A DNA stretch of 64,000 bases. Origin: CAJQQY01 sp045106765 (lineage in GTDB: Bacteria > Bacteroidota > Bacteroidia > Chitinophagales > Saprospiraceae). The position numbers were made by a program, and so were the translations under genes. Below, piece by piece: positions 52,961 through 61,605 of this stretch. The number at the start of each line of letters is the position of its first letter. Position 1 is the first letter of the stretch. Under the pieces are notes generated by a model, which was not told the origin of the DNA, ran no database searches, and saw only the letters and a program-made list of their open reading frames with translations. The stretch covers positions 1-64,000 of the forward strand of contig JBGCFD010000044.1 in NCBI GenBank assembly GCA_045106765.1, in the 5' to 3' direction.

Positions 52961-53395
52961 ATGAAAAAATTAATGTTTTTTATTCCACTAATTTTAATGC
53001 TTGGCTGTTCAAGTATTACTCAAAATTCTAATCAAATGAAAAAAGAAGTTCAATCAACTCTTGCTGCTTATTTAAATGCAGGTGATAAAAATAATGTGCA
53101 AGAATTAGATAAATACATGCATGACAATTTCCGAGTGACACTTTATGATGGAAAAGAGGATTTGGTGAAAATGGTGGACAAAACTACCTATCGAATGTTG
53201 ATCGAAAATAAAACTTTCGGAGGTTATCCTCGAAAAATTGAATATCATCACGTAGAATTTATTGGCAAAAACATGGCTTCGATCAATGTTACTTTGACAA
53301 GTCCTGGTAAACCAACGCTAAAAAATTTTTACTCTTTAGGCAAGTCAAAAGGGAAATGGTATATAGTTCAAGATTTTGCGACCTTGGTTCTGTAA
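52961..53395 (+). CDS. NTF2-like lipoprotein
   Basis: A 144-residue lipoprotein with 'LMLGCSS' lipobox (Cys16). The mature part has 'STLAAYLNAGDKNNVQELDKYMHDNFRVTLYDG' (about 32-64, landmark) and 'GKWYIVQDFATLVL' at the end, the small SnoaL/NTF2-like (DUF4440 or lumazine-binding-like) fold. Such domains bind small ligands. It follows the DOMON gene by 21 bases and is the last gene of the MarR-linked unit. Confidence 0.8.
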   Translation: MKKLMFFIPLILMLGCSSITQNSNQMKKEVQSTLAAYLNAGDKNNVQELDKYMHDNFRVTLYDGKEDLVKMVDKTTYRMLIENKTFGGYPRKIEYHHVEFIGKNMASINVTLTSPGKPTLKNFYSLGKSKGKWYIVQDFATLVL

Positions 53396-53418
53396 AATTA
53401 TTTAAACATTTTTTTGAA

Positions 53419-53463
53419 AAAAAGCATTCCTCGATAGTCACTCGTTGAATGCTTTTTCTTTTT
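53419..53463 (+). terminator. Terminator after the MarR-linked unit
   Basis: Stem aaaaagcattc (53419-53429) with gaatgcttttt (53447-53457), followed by T run. Confidence 0.88.
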
Positions 53464-53482
53464 TTTGTAAAAAAATAACTCA

Positions 53483-53998
53483 ATGAGAATATTCCTTTTA
53501 GGATTTATGGGAAGTGGGAAAAGTTACTCAGGCAAACGTTTGGCTGAAAAATTTGGAATGTCATTTATTGATTTAGATGATTATATCGAAACAAAAGAGG
53601 AGAGAACGATTCGAGAAATCTTCGAAAAAGAAGGAGAAGATTATTTTCGAGAAATTGAAAAAACATGTTTACATGAACTGGGTGGGAAGAAAATGACCAT
53701 CATTTCGACAGGAGGTGGAACGCCTTGCTTTTTTGATAATATGAGTTGGATGAATAAAAATGGCGTAACCGTTTTTTTAGAAACGTCTGTTGATATTTTA
53801 TCCAATCGCTTATTTGATGAAATGCAAAAGCGCCCTTTGCTCAAAGGTTTTTCGGAAAAAGAATTAAAATATTTTATTGAAAAAAAATTAGAAGAACGAA
53901 ACCCGTTTTATCATCAAACTCAAATTCTTTATCTACAAAATGAGGAGGGGCAAGATGTGGCGGAGGAGTTGAGACGATATTTTTTTAGAATGATTTAA
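53483..53998 (+). CDS. aroK: Shikimate kinase
   Basis: It phosphorylates shikimate in the pathway to chorismate. The 171-residue protein has 'FLLGFMGSGKSYSGKRLAE' (P loop, about 4-22), 'FIDLDDYIE' (substrate-binding Asp-x-Asp), 'DYFREIEK' (conserved Arg) and 'ISTGGGTPCFF', all typical. The lid includes 'KRPLL'. It is followed by a terminator. Confidence 0.95.
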   Translation: MRIFLLGFMGSGKSYSGKRLAEKFGMSFIDLDDYIETKEERTIREIFEKEGEDYFREIEKTCLHELGGKKMTIISTGGGTPCFFDNMSWMNKNGVTVFLETSVDILSNRLFDEMQKRPLLKGFSEKELKYFIEKKLEERNPFYHQTQILYLQNEEGQDVAEELRRYFFRMI

Positions 53999-54015
53999 TG
54001 GAGATTTTTAGCTTC

Positions 54016-54058
54016 AAAAAAAAAGCGGTGGCAAAATTAATTTGCCACCGCCTTTTTA
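54016..54058. terminator. Bidirectional terminator between aroK and rlpA-like genes
   Basis: Stem gcggtggcaaa (54025-54035) with tttgccaccgc (54041-54051), flanked by A9 and T5, between convergent genes. Confidence 0.92.
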
Positions 54059-54082
54059 TTTAGCATTCAAATAGTTGTTAAA

Positions 54083-55006
54083 CTATTTAGCATCTTTATC
54101 GCCAAGAGCGATCACAAATCCTGATATTCTTTTATTTTTCTTCAAATCTTTTTTATAAGAATTTGCTTGCTCACGAGTTTCGAATTGACCTAAAATAATT
54201 TTGTAAACATTGTTTCCTCGATCTACTTTTTCCGTACTCACTAAAATATTAGAAAACCACTTTCCTTGCAATTCAGCTACTTTTTTCAAAACACCATCAT
54301 AGTCAGAAAGCGAAGCAACTTGTACTCCAAAACCTTCTTTTCTAGGTTTTAAAATAGAAATTTGGAACAATTCAGCATTTTTAAAATCTGAAGCATTCAT
54401 CATCGGAAGTGCCATTTTAGCAGCACCTTTACTTGAAGTTGTTGGAGCTGGTTTGGGAGCAACAACATCTTTTTTAGGAGCAGTTTTTTTAGTCGCAACA
54501 GGAACTTTAGAAGTGGATTTTGATGCATCTGTTGCTCTTGCATTTCCTTTCTTAATAGTTTCTTCAACAGACCTTCTGGTATTGGTCGGAGGAGAATACT
54601 CATCTGGTTTTTTAGCACCTTTGCTAGTTAATTCATCTGATTTAGTTTTAACCAACTCAATTTTTACCTGAGCAATCCCATCTTGAATTAACCCAATTTT
54701 TGAAGCAGCAGCTCTTGACAAATCAACAATACGCCCTTTGATATATGGCCCTCTGTCAATCACTTTGACCACTACAGATTTTTTATTTTCCAAGTGAGTA
54801 ACTTTTAGCATCGTACCATAAGCATAGTCATTATGAGCACAAGTCATCTTATTTTTATCATATTTGGCACCGCTAGCCGTTTTTTTACCGTGGTAGGCAT
54901 CCGAGTAATAAGAAGCTTGTCCATACTGATCATCCTGGGCAGTCATGGCGACTGTCAACCCAAAAAGGAGGAACATCGAAAGCGTAAGTTTGAAATAGGT
55001 TTTCAT
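54083..55006 (-). CDS. rlpA: RlpA-family septal lytic transglycosylase with SPOR domain
   Basis: A 307-residue exported protein: signal peptide (residues 1-23), a double-psi beta-barrel RlpA domain (about 27-118) with 'QASYYSDAYHGKKTASGAKYD', 'THLENKKSVVVKVIDRGPYI' (catalytic Asp) and 'VDLSRAAASKIGL', a Lys/Pro-rich linker, and a C-terminal SPOR domain (about 225-300) with 'GFGVQVASLSDYD' and 'NVYKIILGQFETREQA'. RlpA cleaves denuded glycan strands; SPOR binds septal peptidoglycan. Confidence 0.93.
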   Translation of the reverse strand: MKTYFKLTLSMFLLFGLTVAMTAQDDQYGQASYYSDAYHGKKTASGAKYDKNKMTCAHNDYAYGTMLKVTHLENKKSVVVKVIDRGPYIKGRIVDLSRAAASKIGLIQDGIAQVKIELVKTKSDELTSKGAKKPDEYSPPTNTRRSVEETIKKGNARATDASKSTSKVPVATKKTAPKKDVVAPKPAPTTSSKGAAKMALPMMNASDFKNAELFQISILKPRKEGFGVQVASLSDYDGVLKKVAELQGKWFSNILVSTEKVDRGNNVYKIILGQFETREQANSYKKDLKKNKRISGFVIALGDKDAK

Positions 55007-55537
55007 GGTGAAACTGTTTTTTGATTATGTATTTCTTAAAATTAAGTTTAAAATAAGTGAGCCACAACTTTCTATCAATGAAAGATGTTCAGCTGTAGTA
55101 ATTAACTACATTCAAAATGCCATTAGTTTTTTGAACCAATAAGCATCAATTTTTGTATTTTTGTGGTTTGAAAAAGGGAATCAACTGCTCTGTAATTAAT
55201 GATATTACAAACTAGTATGTTTTTTTGAGAACAGTTGAAAAAGGATTAGATCAAATTAACGAAGATGTAAGTTCGTAAATTATTCTCAAATATCTTTTTA
55301 TTTTTTGAAAAAAGCTAGCAGTAGACGATAAAACAATTGTCATTTTAACAATTAGAGATAATATTTTTGGTTCTTTGACAAATCCTGTGTTTTAAGTCAA
55401 GCGAAAATTAAAATCAAGACTTCCGTTGGTTGTTTTGATTTCAATTTTAACTTGACCACAGAATTTATCTAAGAATGATATTTTTTAACAAATAAATGAC
55501 CTATAAAAGCTCCTTTCAAGGGCTGGGGGTTCAAAAC
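55007..55537. other. Long gene-free region upstream of mnmA with stem-loops
   Basis: A 531-base gap. A Bacteroidota-type -7 box TATTTTTG occurs at 55156-55163. Nested pairings follow: caactgctc (55182-55190) with gag-aa-cagttg (55227-55237) enclosing tgtaat (55191-55196) with attaca (55204-55209). A long imperfect hairpin spans 55385-55461 (ctgtg...gtcaag with cttgac-cacag). A structured leader or a small RNA is possible. No protein gene was found. Confidence 0.5.
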
Positions 55538-56644
55538 ATGAGTAAAAAAGGAAGAGTTCTAGTAGCTATGAGTGGTGGAATTGATAGCACAGTTGCCGCA
55601 ATGATGTTGCATGAAGAAGGTTATGAGGTGATCGGAATCACCATGAAAACATGGGATTACGCTAATGCTGGAGGAAATAAAAAAGAGACAGGTTGCTGTA
55701 GTTTGGATTCCATCAATGATGCTCGAATGGTAGCGGTAAATATGGGGTTCCATCATTTTATTGTAGATATTCGAGATGAATTTGGTGACTATGTGATTGA
55801 TAATTTTGTGGATGAATATTTGGCAGGACGAACGCCTAATCCATGTGTTTTGTGCAATACACATATCAAGTGGAGTTCTCTTTTGAAGCGAGCGGATGCT
55901 TTGGATTGCGAATTTATTGCGACAGGACATTATGCTAAAATCAAAGAAGCGAATGGTCGAAAATTTATCACTAAAGGAAAAGATGAGCGAAAAGATCAGT
56001 CTTATGTTTTGTGGGGATTGAGTCAAGAGTGTTTGGATCGAAGTCGATTTCCATTAGGTGGATTTACGAAACCTGAAGTTCGAAAAATGGCTTTCGATTG
56101 GGGATATACTGATTTGTCGAAAAAAGGAGAGAGCTACGAAATTTGCTTTGTACCTGATAATGATTACCGTGGATTTTTGACACGTCGAGTGGAAGGATTG
56201 GAAGAAAGAGTGGCTGGTGGGGAATTTATCAGTCCACAAGGAGAGATTTTGGGGACGCATCGAGGTTATCCATTTTATACAGTAGGTCAACGGAAAGGTC
56301 TAGGAAAAGCATTTGGAGAACCAATGTTTGTTACTGAAATTCAACCTGAAACTAATCGAGTAGTGCTCGGACGAATTGATGATTTGATTAGAAATGGGAT
56401 GACCGTTTCACAAATCAATTCTATGAAATATGAATCAATTCCAAATGGTATGGAAGCAGTTACTCAAATTAGATATAACGATCCAGGTGTTTTGGCAAAA
56501 ATCAAAAACGATGGTAGCGACAAGATTGAAGTGGAATTTTTAGCTAATGTTCGAGGCGTTGCACCTGGACAATCTGCTGTTTTTTATGAAGGAGATGATG
56601 TGATAGGAGGAGGATTGATTTACGGCAGTTTTTTAAATAAGTAA
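55538..56644 (+). CDS. mnmA: tRNA-specific 2-thiouridylase MnmA
   Basis: It thiolates U34 of tRNAs for Glu, Gln and Lys. I use the ATG at 55538 (368 residues); an upstream ATG would add 14 residues not found in the family. Landmarks are 'AMSGGIDSTVAA' (PP-loop, 10-21), 'TPNPCVLCNTHIKW' with catalytic Cys106, and 'GESYEICFVPD' with Cys203. The spacing matches the E. coli Cys102/Cys199 pair. Confidence 0.96.
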   Translation: MSKKGRVLVAMSGGIDSTVAAMMLHEEGYEVIGITMKTWDYANAGGNKKETGCCSLDSINDARMVAVNMGFHHFIVDIRDEFGDYVIDNFVDEYLAGRTPNPCVLCNTHIKWSSLLKRADALDCEFIATGHYAKIKEANGRKFITKGKDERKDQSYVLWGLSQECLDRSRFPLGGFTKPEVRKMAFDWGYTDLSKKGESYEICFVPDNDYRGFLTRRVEGLEERVAGGEFISPQGEILGTHRGYPFYTVGQRKGLGKAFGEPMFVTEIQPETNRVVLGRIDDLIRNGMTVSQINSMKYESIPNGMEAVTQIRYNDPGVLAKIKNDGSDKIEVEFLANVRGVAPGQSAVFYEGDDVIGGGLIYGSFLNK

Positions 56645-56676
56645 TAGTAGATCGGTTTATCGGTTGAATAGTTAAT

Positions 56677-56712
56677 CAGGCGATTGCGGAAATTGAATTT
56701 CGCAATCGCCTG
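56677..56712 (+). terminator. Terminator-like hairpin with 'AATCAGGCGATTGCG' motif
   Basis: Stem caggcgattgcg (56677-56688) with cgcaatcgcctg (56701-56712), followed by a T-rich stretch, after mnmA. The start 'gttaatcaggc' is shared with the inverted repeat at 50765. Confidence 0.85.
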
Positions 56713-56802
56713 TTCTATTTCTGATTATCTTCAAAACCAACCCTTTTCCTCATTTCTCAAGTCTACCTAATTGAATTCCAATTTTTCAAAAAAAAAAGAA
56801 AT

Positions 56803-57144
56803 ATGAAAAGTAAACTCACCTTCTTCGTACTTTGCACGATTCTATTTTTCTCTTGCAAAAAAGACAATGAAATAAATATTGATAAGGACTGTTTTAAAAG
56901 CTATTTTGAAATGCACAATTTTGTTCGGTTCACAGGACAGCCTTCAAATTGTCAAGATTATGCTATCCTTTTTTTATACAAAGGTCAATTCTATTTTGAA
57001 AGACAAAATTTTTGTGAAAGATGGGCAGCTATTTTTGAGACCTGTGAAGGAGTTCGAATTGATCAAGATGATAGTTTAATTGATTTTTCGGATTTTAGAA
57101 TAAATGCAGAGTCAAAAGGAATTTTTGGCATCGAAGACAAATAA
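56803..57144 (+). CDS. Small lipoprotein of unknown function
   Basis: A 113-residue protein with lipobox 'LFFSC' (Cys18) followed by 'KKDNEINIDKDCFKSYFEM'. It has Cys at 18, 30, 50, 71 and 80, so two disulfides are possible in the mature part. No family is recognised. Confidence 0.65.
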   Translation: MKSKLTFFVLCTILFFSCKKDNEINIDKDCFKSYFEMHNFVRFTGQPSNCQDYAILFLYKGQFYFERQNFCERWAAIFETCEGVRIDQDDSLIDFSDFRINAESKGIFGIEDK

Positions 57145-57335
57145 ATTTTTTGTTGAAAAAAACATTGTTTTTAATAAAACGTTCAAGATTTAAAACAATT
57201 TCTCAAACTAAAAACGTCTAACTAGCCGAAATAATTGGAGTATTTTTTGTACATATTATTTTTTGTTTTTATCTGAAAAAATAGTAAAATGTGGATGAGT
57301 TTAATAATTCCATTTTTACACATCGTTTTTAAATT

Positions 57336-58148
57336 ATGAAAAATACAATATTACTATTCTCTGCTTTTATTATTTTGAGTTTTACTCATTTTTCTTGCAA
57401 CGAAAATACGGTTGCTGAAAATTTGATTGTCAAAAAAGGCTTTGATTATTATCCACTTGAAATAGGAAATTATATTACCTATCAATTAGATTCTATTGTT
57501 TATCGAGGACAAAGTGGAAGCGATTGTAACTTTATTCAAGATACGGCGAGCCATTTTTTAAGAGAGGAGGTGATCGATATTTTTGAGGATAATTCTGGCG
57601 TAGTCAATTATATCATGGAAAGATATATCAGCCAACATCAAAATGGTCCTTGGCAAGTCGCCGATGTTTGGAATATTAAAAAAACGGAAACTCAAGTCGA
57701 GCGAGTAGAAGAAAATTTAAGATTTATCAAAGCTGTTTTTCCAGTTCGCGAAGGTACAGGTTGGAATGGAAATACTTTTTTTCAAGATACGACGACTGTT
57801 TTAGGTGGTGAAACAATTGATTTCTACAAGCATTGGTCCGATCAATATGAATACGAATCAGTTGATCTGCCAGAAGAATTTAATGGAATCATGTTCGACT
57901 CGGTGATGACTGTAATTCAATCTGAGGCAAGTGAAAATAAAATTAATCACCGTGTTTCGATAGAAAAATATGCAAGAGGTGTTGGATTAATTTATAAAGA
58001 AATGAAAATTCTTGATACACAATGTACGATGTCAAAATTAGCATGTGGCGGAGATAGTTCAGGGTTAGCTTATTGCAATGATATTCCTTGGGAAGAAAAA
58101 GCGGAGAAAGGTTTGATACTTCGTCAAGTGGTGGTGGAACATAATTAG
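57336..58148 (+). CDS. Lipoprotein of unknown function, 270 residues
   Basis: A lipoprotein with lipobox 'THFSC' (Cys21) and a long beta-rich domain containing 'KKGFDYYPLEIGNYITYQLDSIVY' (about 33-56, landmark), 'VREGTGWNGNTFF' and 'ARGVGLIYKEMKIL'. The phrase 'YYPLEIGNYITYQLDS' is common in Bacteroidota surface lipoproteins, but no function is assigned. It precedes a hairpin. Confidence 0.7.
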   Translation: MKNTILLFSAFIILSFTHFSCNENTVAENLIVKKGFDYYPLEIGNYITYQLDSIVYRGQSGSDCNFIQDTASHFLREEVIDIFEDNSGVVNYIMERYISQHQNGPWQVADVWNIKKTETQVERVEENLRFIKAVFPVREGTGWNGNTFFQDTTTVLGGETIDFYKHWSDQYEYESVDLPEEFNGIMFDSVMTVIQSEASENKINHRVSIEKYARGVGLIYKEMKILDTQCTMSKLACGGDSSGLAYCNDIPWEEKAEKGLILRQVVVEHN

Positions 58149-58154
58149 TATGTA

Positions 58155-58195
58155 GTTTTCAGTATGCAGTTGACGGCCAACTGCATACTGAAAAC
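58155..58195. terminator. Bidirectional hairpin between convergent genes
   Basis: Perfect 18-base stem (58155-58172 with 58178-58195) and a five-base loop, between the stop of the lipoprotein gene and the stop of the NTF2-like gene. Confidence 0.85.
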
Positions 58196-58207
58196 CGTCA
58201 ATTGAAA

Positions 58208-58642
58208 TTAACTTGAATGATCAGCCACGATCAACCATTCCCCTTTTATTTTTTTCAAAATCAATAAAAAATGACCTTCCAAATCTCCGAGGTCAGCGCC
58301 TCGTTTAAGATGCCATTTTCCCACAACTGAAATTACTTTCCGACTTCGTTTATCCAAATTAATAATATCAAAAGTCAAAAACCCCATTGCTTCTTTGGAA
58401 GGATAACTTTTTTTGTATCGGTCAAGCGTATTTTTCCAACCATAAGTTGGGCCCTTTGAACCAATGAATTGTAATTTTTCAGACTTCCAATAAGTGGTCA
58501 TAAATCCATCAATGTCTCCCCGATTCCAAGCTTCAGATTGGGTAGTCATCAGTTTTTTTATCTTTTCGAAATCTTTATTTTGGGAAAAAACGAGTTGAGT
58601 TGATAATAGCACTAAGCTAAAAAGTAAGATTGTTTTTTTCAT
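58208..58642 (-). CDS. Secreted SnoaL/DUF4440-like protein
   Basis: A 144-residue protein with a signal peptide ending 'LVFSQ'. It has 'QSEAWNRGDIDGFMTTYWKSEKLQFIGSKGPTYGW' (about 36-70, landmark) and ends 'GEWLIVADHSS', the SnoaL-like/NTF2 fold. Such proteins bind or convert small molecules. It is upstream of nothing obvious; the DoxX-like gene lies 24 bases further upstream on the same strand. Confidence 0.8.
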   Translation of the reverse strand: MKKTILLFSLVLLSTQLVFSQNKDFEKIKKLMTTQSEAWNRGDIDGFMTTYWKSEKLQFIGSKGPTYGWKNTLDRYKKSYPSKEAMGFLTFDIINLDKRSRKVISVVGKWHLKRGADLGDLEGHFLLILKKIKGEWLIVADHSS

Positions 58643-58666
58643 GGTTTTGTTTTTGAAATTATGATT

Positions 58667-59536
58667 TTAACTCTGCGATAAAATCTTTGCATTATTTTTT
58701 TGATAAAAATAATAAACTGCCAGCGGAATCAAAAAATGTGGCACTCGATAAACCGCTTCATGTACCCACATCATTAACGTATCTTCCATCATGTCCAAAT
58801 AAAAATGTCCAACTATTCGAGCCATTGTCGTTGCGAGCCCCCAAAAAATAGTGTAGAGTAAAATCCATCTACCAATTTTTCCATTGATAAAAATTCCAAT
58901 TGCGATGACGAAATCTAACACTCCTGCAAAGTTTAAAAATAAAATAGCAGTTGATTCTTTGACGCCTAAAATAGTCATCACCATCTCAGTAAAATGTCCA
59001 GGTCGAGGATAATAATTTAAAGCATACAATCCATGGGAAACAAAAGTAATCGCAATCGCAATTTTCATAAAGAAAATTAGTTGATCATTTACCTCTTGTT
59101 TTTTCCATAAGTAAAAGAGAAAAATAGGCGTTCCAAATTGCAAACTATATTCCCAAAATTGTCCCCATTGAAAGAATTTTTCTTTACAATATAAGAATGC
59201 TAAAAATATCAAACTTGCAGCTCCCAACCATAAAATGTAGGTTGAAAAGCGAGGAATTTTTTTTATAAAAAAAGCGACTAAAGCACACATCACATAAAAC
59301 CATCCATTTGCTTTTATTGCATTTTGAATGGCTTCATCCATTTCCCAACTTGTGATAAAATCTTCATAAGAAATATTGGAAAACCATGGCAAGATGGAAG
59401 TCATCCAATTTTCATCCCACAAAAAAGTTCGAAAAGGAGCATCCCAAATGATATGCTGCCAAGCCCTTCCCAAGAATACGGAAACGGTGGCGAACTGAAC
59501 CAATAAAAAAATATGTTGAAATTTTTTTGAAGACAT
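58667..59536 (-). CDS. DoxX-like polytopic membrane protein
   Basis: A 289-residue membrane protein with about seven or eight hydrophobic segments. 'SHGLYALNYYPRPGHFTEMV' and 'LNFAGVLDFVIAIGIFI' resemble DoxX/DoxD-type membrane proteins. The function is not known. It is 24 bases upstream of the NTF2-like gene and probably co-transcribed. Confidence 0.65.
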   Translation of the reverse strand: MSSKKFQHIFLLVQFATVSVFLGRAWQHIIWDAPFRTFLWDENWMTSILPWFSNISYEDFITSWEMDEAIQNAIKANGWFYVMCALVAFFIKKIPRFSTYILWLGAASLIFLAFLYCKEKFFQWGQFWEYSLQFGTPIFLFYLWKKQEVNDQLIFFMKIAIAITFVSHGLYALNYYPRPGHFTEMVMTILGVKESTAILFLNFAGVLDFVIAIGIFINGKIGRWILLYTIFWGLATTMARIVGHFYLDMMEDTLMMWVHEAVYRVPHFLIPLAVYYFYQKNNAKILSQS

Positions 59537-59623
59537 GGAAGGAGGCTTTTTTCAATCGGTCTGCTTGATTTACAGAGGAAGTAAAACTAATAAAGTTTTC
59601 AGAAAGAAAAATCTAAAAAAAAA

Positions 59624-60028
59624 TTAATTAGTTTTCCCTGAAAATGAAGACATTTTTTTTGTTCTTTTTTTCAGTTGAGTTTCTGATTTTTTGATTCTTT
59701 TTTCTTCATGTAAAATCTCTTTTTGGGAAATTTTCCCTTGTTTTTTCTTTTTTTCTAAGTCGACTTTTGCTCGTTCGATTCGAGAAGCAGATAAGTATAA
59801 TTTATTTTTCTTTTGAATAGATTTTTTTTCTTTTACTTTTTGAAGTTGTTTTTCCTTCTCAATTTTAGAAATAGTTTTTTTCTTTTTTTGTAAAACCATT
59901 TTGTTTTCTTTTAATTCTATTTTTTCATCAACGCCAACTTTCTGAGGCGTTTGTCCCATCAGATTATTAGAGCAAAAAGTTAAACAAATACAAGAGAAAC
60001 AAGCTAAAATTATTTTTTGAAAATTCAT
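59624..60028 (-). CDS. Secreted Lys-rich coiled protein of unknown function
   Basis: A 134-residue protein with a signal peptide ending 'LMGQ' (also 'TFC' near the end of the hydrophobic core), then a Lys/Glu-rich helix. 'QTPQKVGVDEKIE' is similar to 'QTPEEVQIDKVEKE' in the next gene, so both may derive from one ancestor. No catalytic motif. The gene is 168 bases from the related gene on the same strand. Confidence 0.55.
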   Translation of the reverse strand: MNFQKIILACFSCICLTFCSNNLMGQTPQKVGVDEKIELKENKMVLQKKKKTISKIEKEKQLQKVKEKKSIQKKNKLYLSASRIERAKVDLEKKKKQGKISQKEILHEEKRIKKSETQLKKRTKKMSSFSGKTN

Positions 60029-60097
60029 TATTTTGTATTTTAAATAAAAGAAATATTACATATAAAATATAGCAGTTTTTATGCCAGATGTTTCCAT

Positions 60098-60133
60098 AAA
60101 AAAAGGACAACAATCCAAGATTGTTGTCCCACA
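60098..60133 (-). terminator. Terminator after the MTxxQ-repeat gene
   Basis: Stem ggacaacaatc (60105-60115) with gattgttgtcc (60119-60129). The minus strand ends in a T run from the A stretch at 60098-60104. Confidence 0.88.
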
Positions 60134-60196
60134 AATCTTCTTTATTAGAAGATTACCTATCACTATTTTTATGGAAGTTGATTTCCTTTATTTCCT

Positions 60197-60703
60197 TTAT
60201 TTTCTTTCTTCTTTTTCTTTTTTTCTATTTGCTTTCATTTCAGCTTTTTGTTCAGATGTCATGTTTCTTCTTTTTTTAGCCTCGGCTTTTCTTCTTTCCT
60301 TTACGGCAGCTTTTTGTTCAGGTGTCATATTTCTCATTCGTTCTGTATCGGCTTTTCTTTTAGCCTTTCTTTCTGCTCTTTTTTTCTCTCGTTCTGCCCG
60401 TTGTTCAGGTGTCATATTCTTTTCCCGTTTTTCTTTTGCTGCTATTTTTTTCGATCTTCTATCAGCAATTTGCTTAGAGGTCATCTTTTTTCTTTTTTGA
60501 ACCTTAGCAGATTTTTTTCCTTTTTTTCGATTAACTTTTGCGGCTTTCTTCTTTTTCTTAGCATCAATCTTTGATTGGTTATTAACTTCTTTTTCAACTT
60601 TATCAATTTGAACTTCTTCAGGAGTCTGAGCAAATGTGTTGATCGGAGCAAAAGCAATTACAAGAAGCATGCTTATACTTAATATGATTTTTAATGTCTT
60701 CAT
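60197..60703 (-). CDS. Secreted Lys/Arg-rich protein with four MT(P/S)xQ repeats
   Basis: A 168-residue, very basic exported protein. After the signal peptide (1-25, 'FAQ'), about 50 residues of Lys-rich sequence lead into four repeats starting 'MTSKQIADRR' (74), 'MTPEQRAERE' (97), 'MTPEQKAAVKER' (126) and 'MTSEQKAEMK' (149), each followed by a charged helix. MTxEQ recalls the LTxxQ motif of periplasmic Spy/CpxP chaperones and the DUF4890 repeats of Bacteroidota. The extreme charge suggests binding to acidic surfaces. Function unknown. Confidence 0.7.
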   Translation of the reverse strand: MKTLKIILSISMLLVIAFAPINTFAQTPEEVQIDKVEKEVNNQSKIDAKKKKKAAKVNRKKGKKSAKVQKRKKMTSKQIADRRSKKIAAKEKREKNMTPEQRAEREKKRAERKAKRKADTERMRNMTPEQKAAVKERRKAEAKKRRNMTSEQKAEMKANRKKEKEERK

Positions 60704-61605
60704 AATATTTAATTTTTGAAGCCAAATTGGCTAGGTTTTTAAAAAATTGTTTTGTGCATTTTTTTTTGAAAATTAGATTAATTGGGATAGTCCTTAATTT
60801 TCAAAGATTAGAAACGTAATGATTTTTATCATATTGTTTGCCCTTTTGACGAGGTGGAATAAGGGAGTAACAACAAATAACAAAACCTTAACTTAAATGA
60901 ATGAATAATAAAAGAATTCCTATTTTCTTAACGGAAGTTTCACATAAATGACTGAAAAAAACGGATGATTTTTTGAAAAAAAAAGGTAACTATCAAATAA
61001 AATTGACAGTTACTAGATTTAAATAATTAAGATTTTATTCTTAATCATTCTTTAAAACATACTTAAGTAAATTGAATTCAATCATCATAAAGAATAAAGG
61101 ATTTTCCTTTATTGGCGTGTGTTAGAAATTATAATGATATTAAATTAATTAAAAAGAATGTTGTCTTTCATTCCCTTCAAATTTCGAAGGGAATCTAAAA
61201 AGAACTTTAGTTTGAATGTGTTTATCTTTACTAAATTAAGGCGGGTGTATTGAATAGTCGTTTTTGTGACGAAAGAATTATATTTCGTCACATTTGTCTT
61301 TATATTTAATTATTGATATTTAATTTTGATTTTTTAATTTAATCAGTTTTATCTATGGATTCAGGGAAAGTGGTGGTTGCTAGGAGATCGGAGAGAGGTA
61401 ATTGATCATACAGTATTTATTATGATTTTTTGAGTCTTGTTTAAGACTGTTTTTGGAGGAGAAAGAGAAAAATTTGTGACTGCTGATGAAGCTCTGCTTA
61501 ATTTTATAGTCAGGAAATAAAAGAACAAAAACTTAATTCAACAGTCACAAAATTTTTAGGAGTGTTCCTAAATTCTATTGTTTTAATTCAGCGGTAGAAA
61601 TATGT
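60704..61605. other. Longest gene-free region in the window, with several hairpins
   Basis: About 900 bases without a convincing gene. Hairpins seen: gtaactatcaa (60986-60996) / ttgacagttac (61003-61013), terminator-like on the minus strand; attcccttc (61170-61178) / gaagggaat (61186-61194); tgtgacgaaa (61265-61274) / tttcgtcaca (61283-61292); and aaatttgtgactg (61470-61482) / cagtcacaaaattt (61542-61555), enclosing 59 bases. The stretch at 61355-61400 is G-rich against its surroundings. Small RNAs are possible. Confidence 0.5.
60986..61013 (-). terminator. Terminator-like hairpin with no obvious upstream gene
   Basis: Ten of eleven positions pair, and the minus strand ends with a T run of nine. 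It would end a minus-strand transcript starting in the gene-free region. Confidence 0.6.

Noticed and set aside
54400..54671. Leu-rich and Val/Ser-rich overlapping frames at the rlpA linker
   Set aside because: They come from other frames of the Lys/Pro-rich linker of the RlpA-like protein.
60081..60574. Phe/Ser-rich frames on the plus strand opposite the MTxEQ-repeat gene
   Set aside because: They are the reverse complement of a Lys-rich gene, which gives Phe/Leu/Ser-rich shadow frames.
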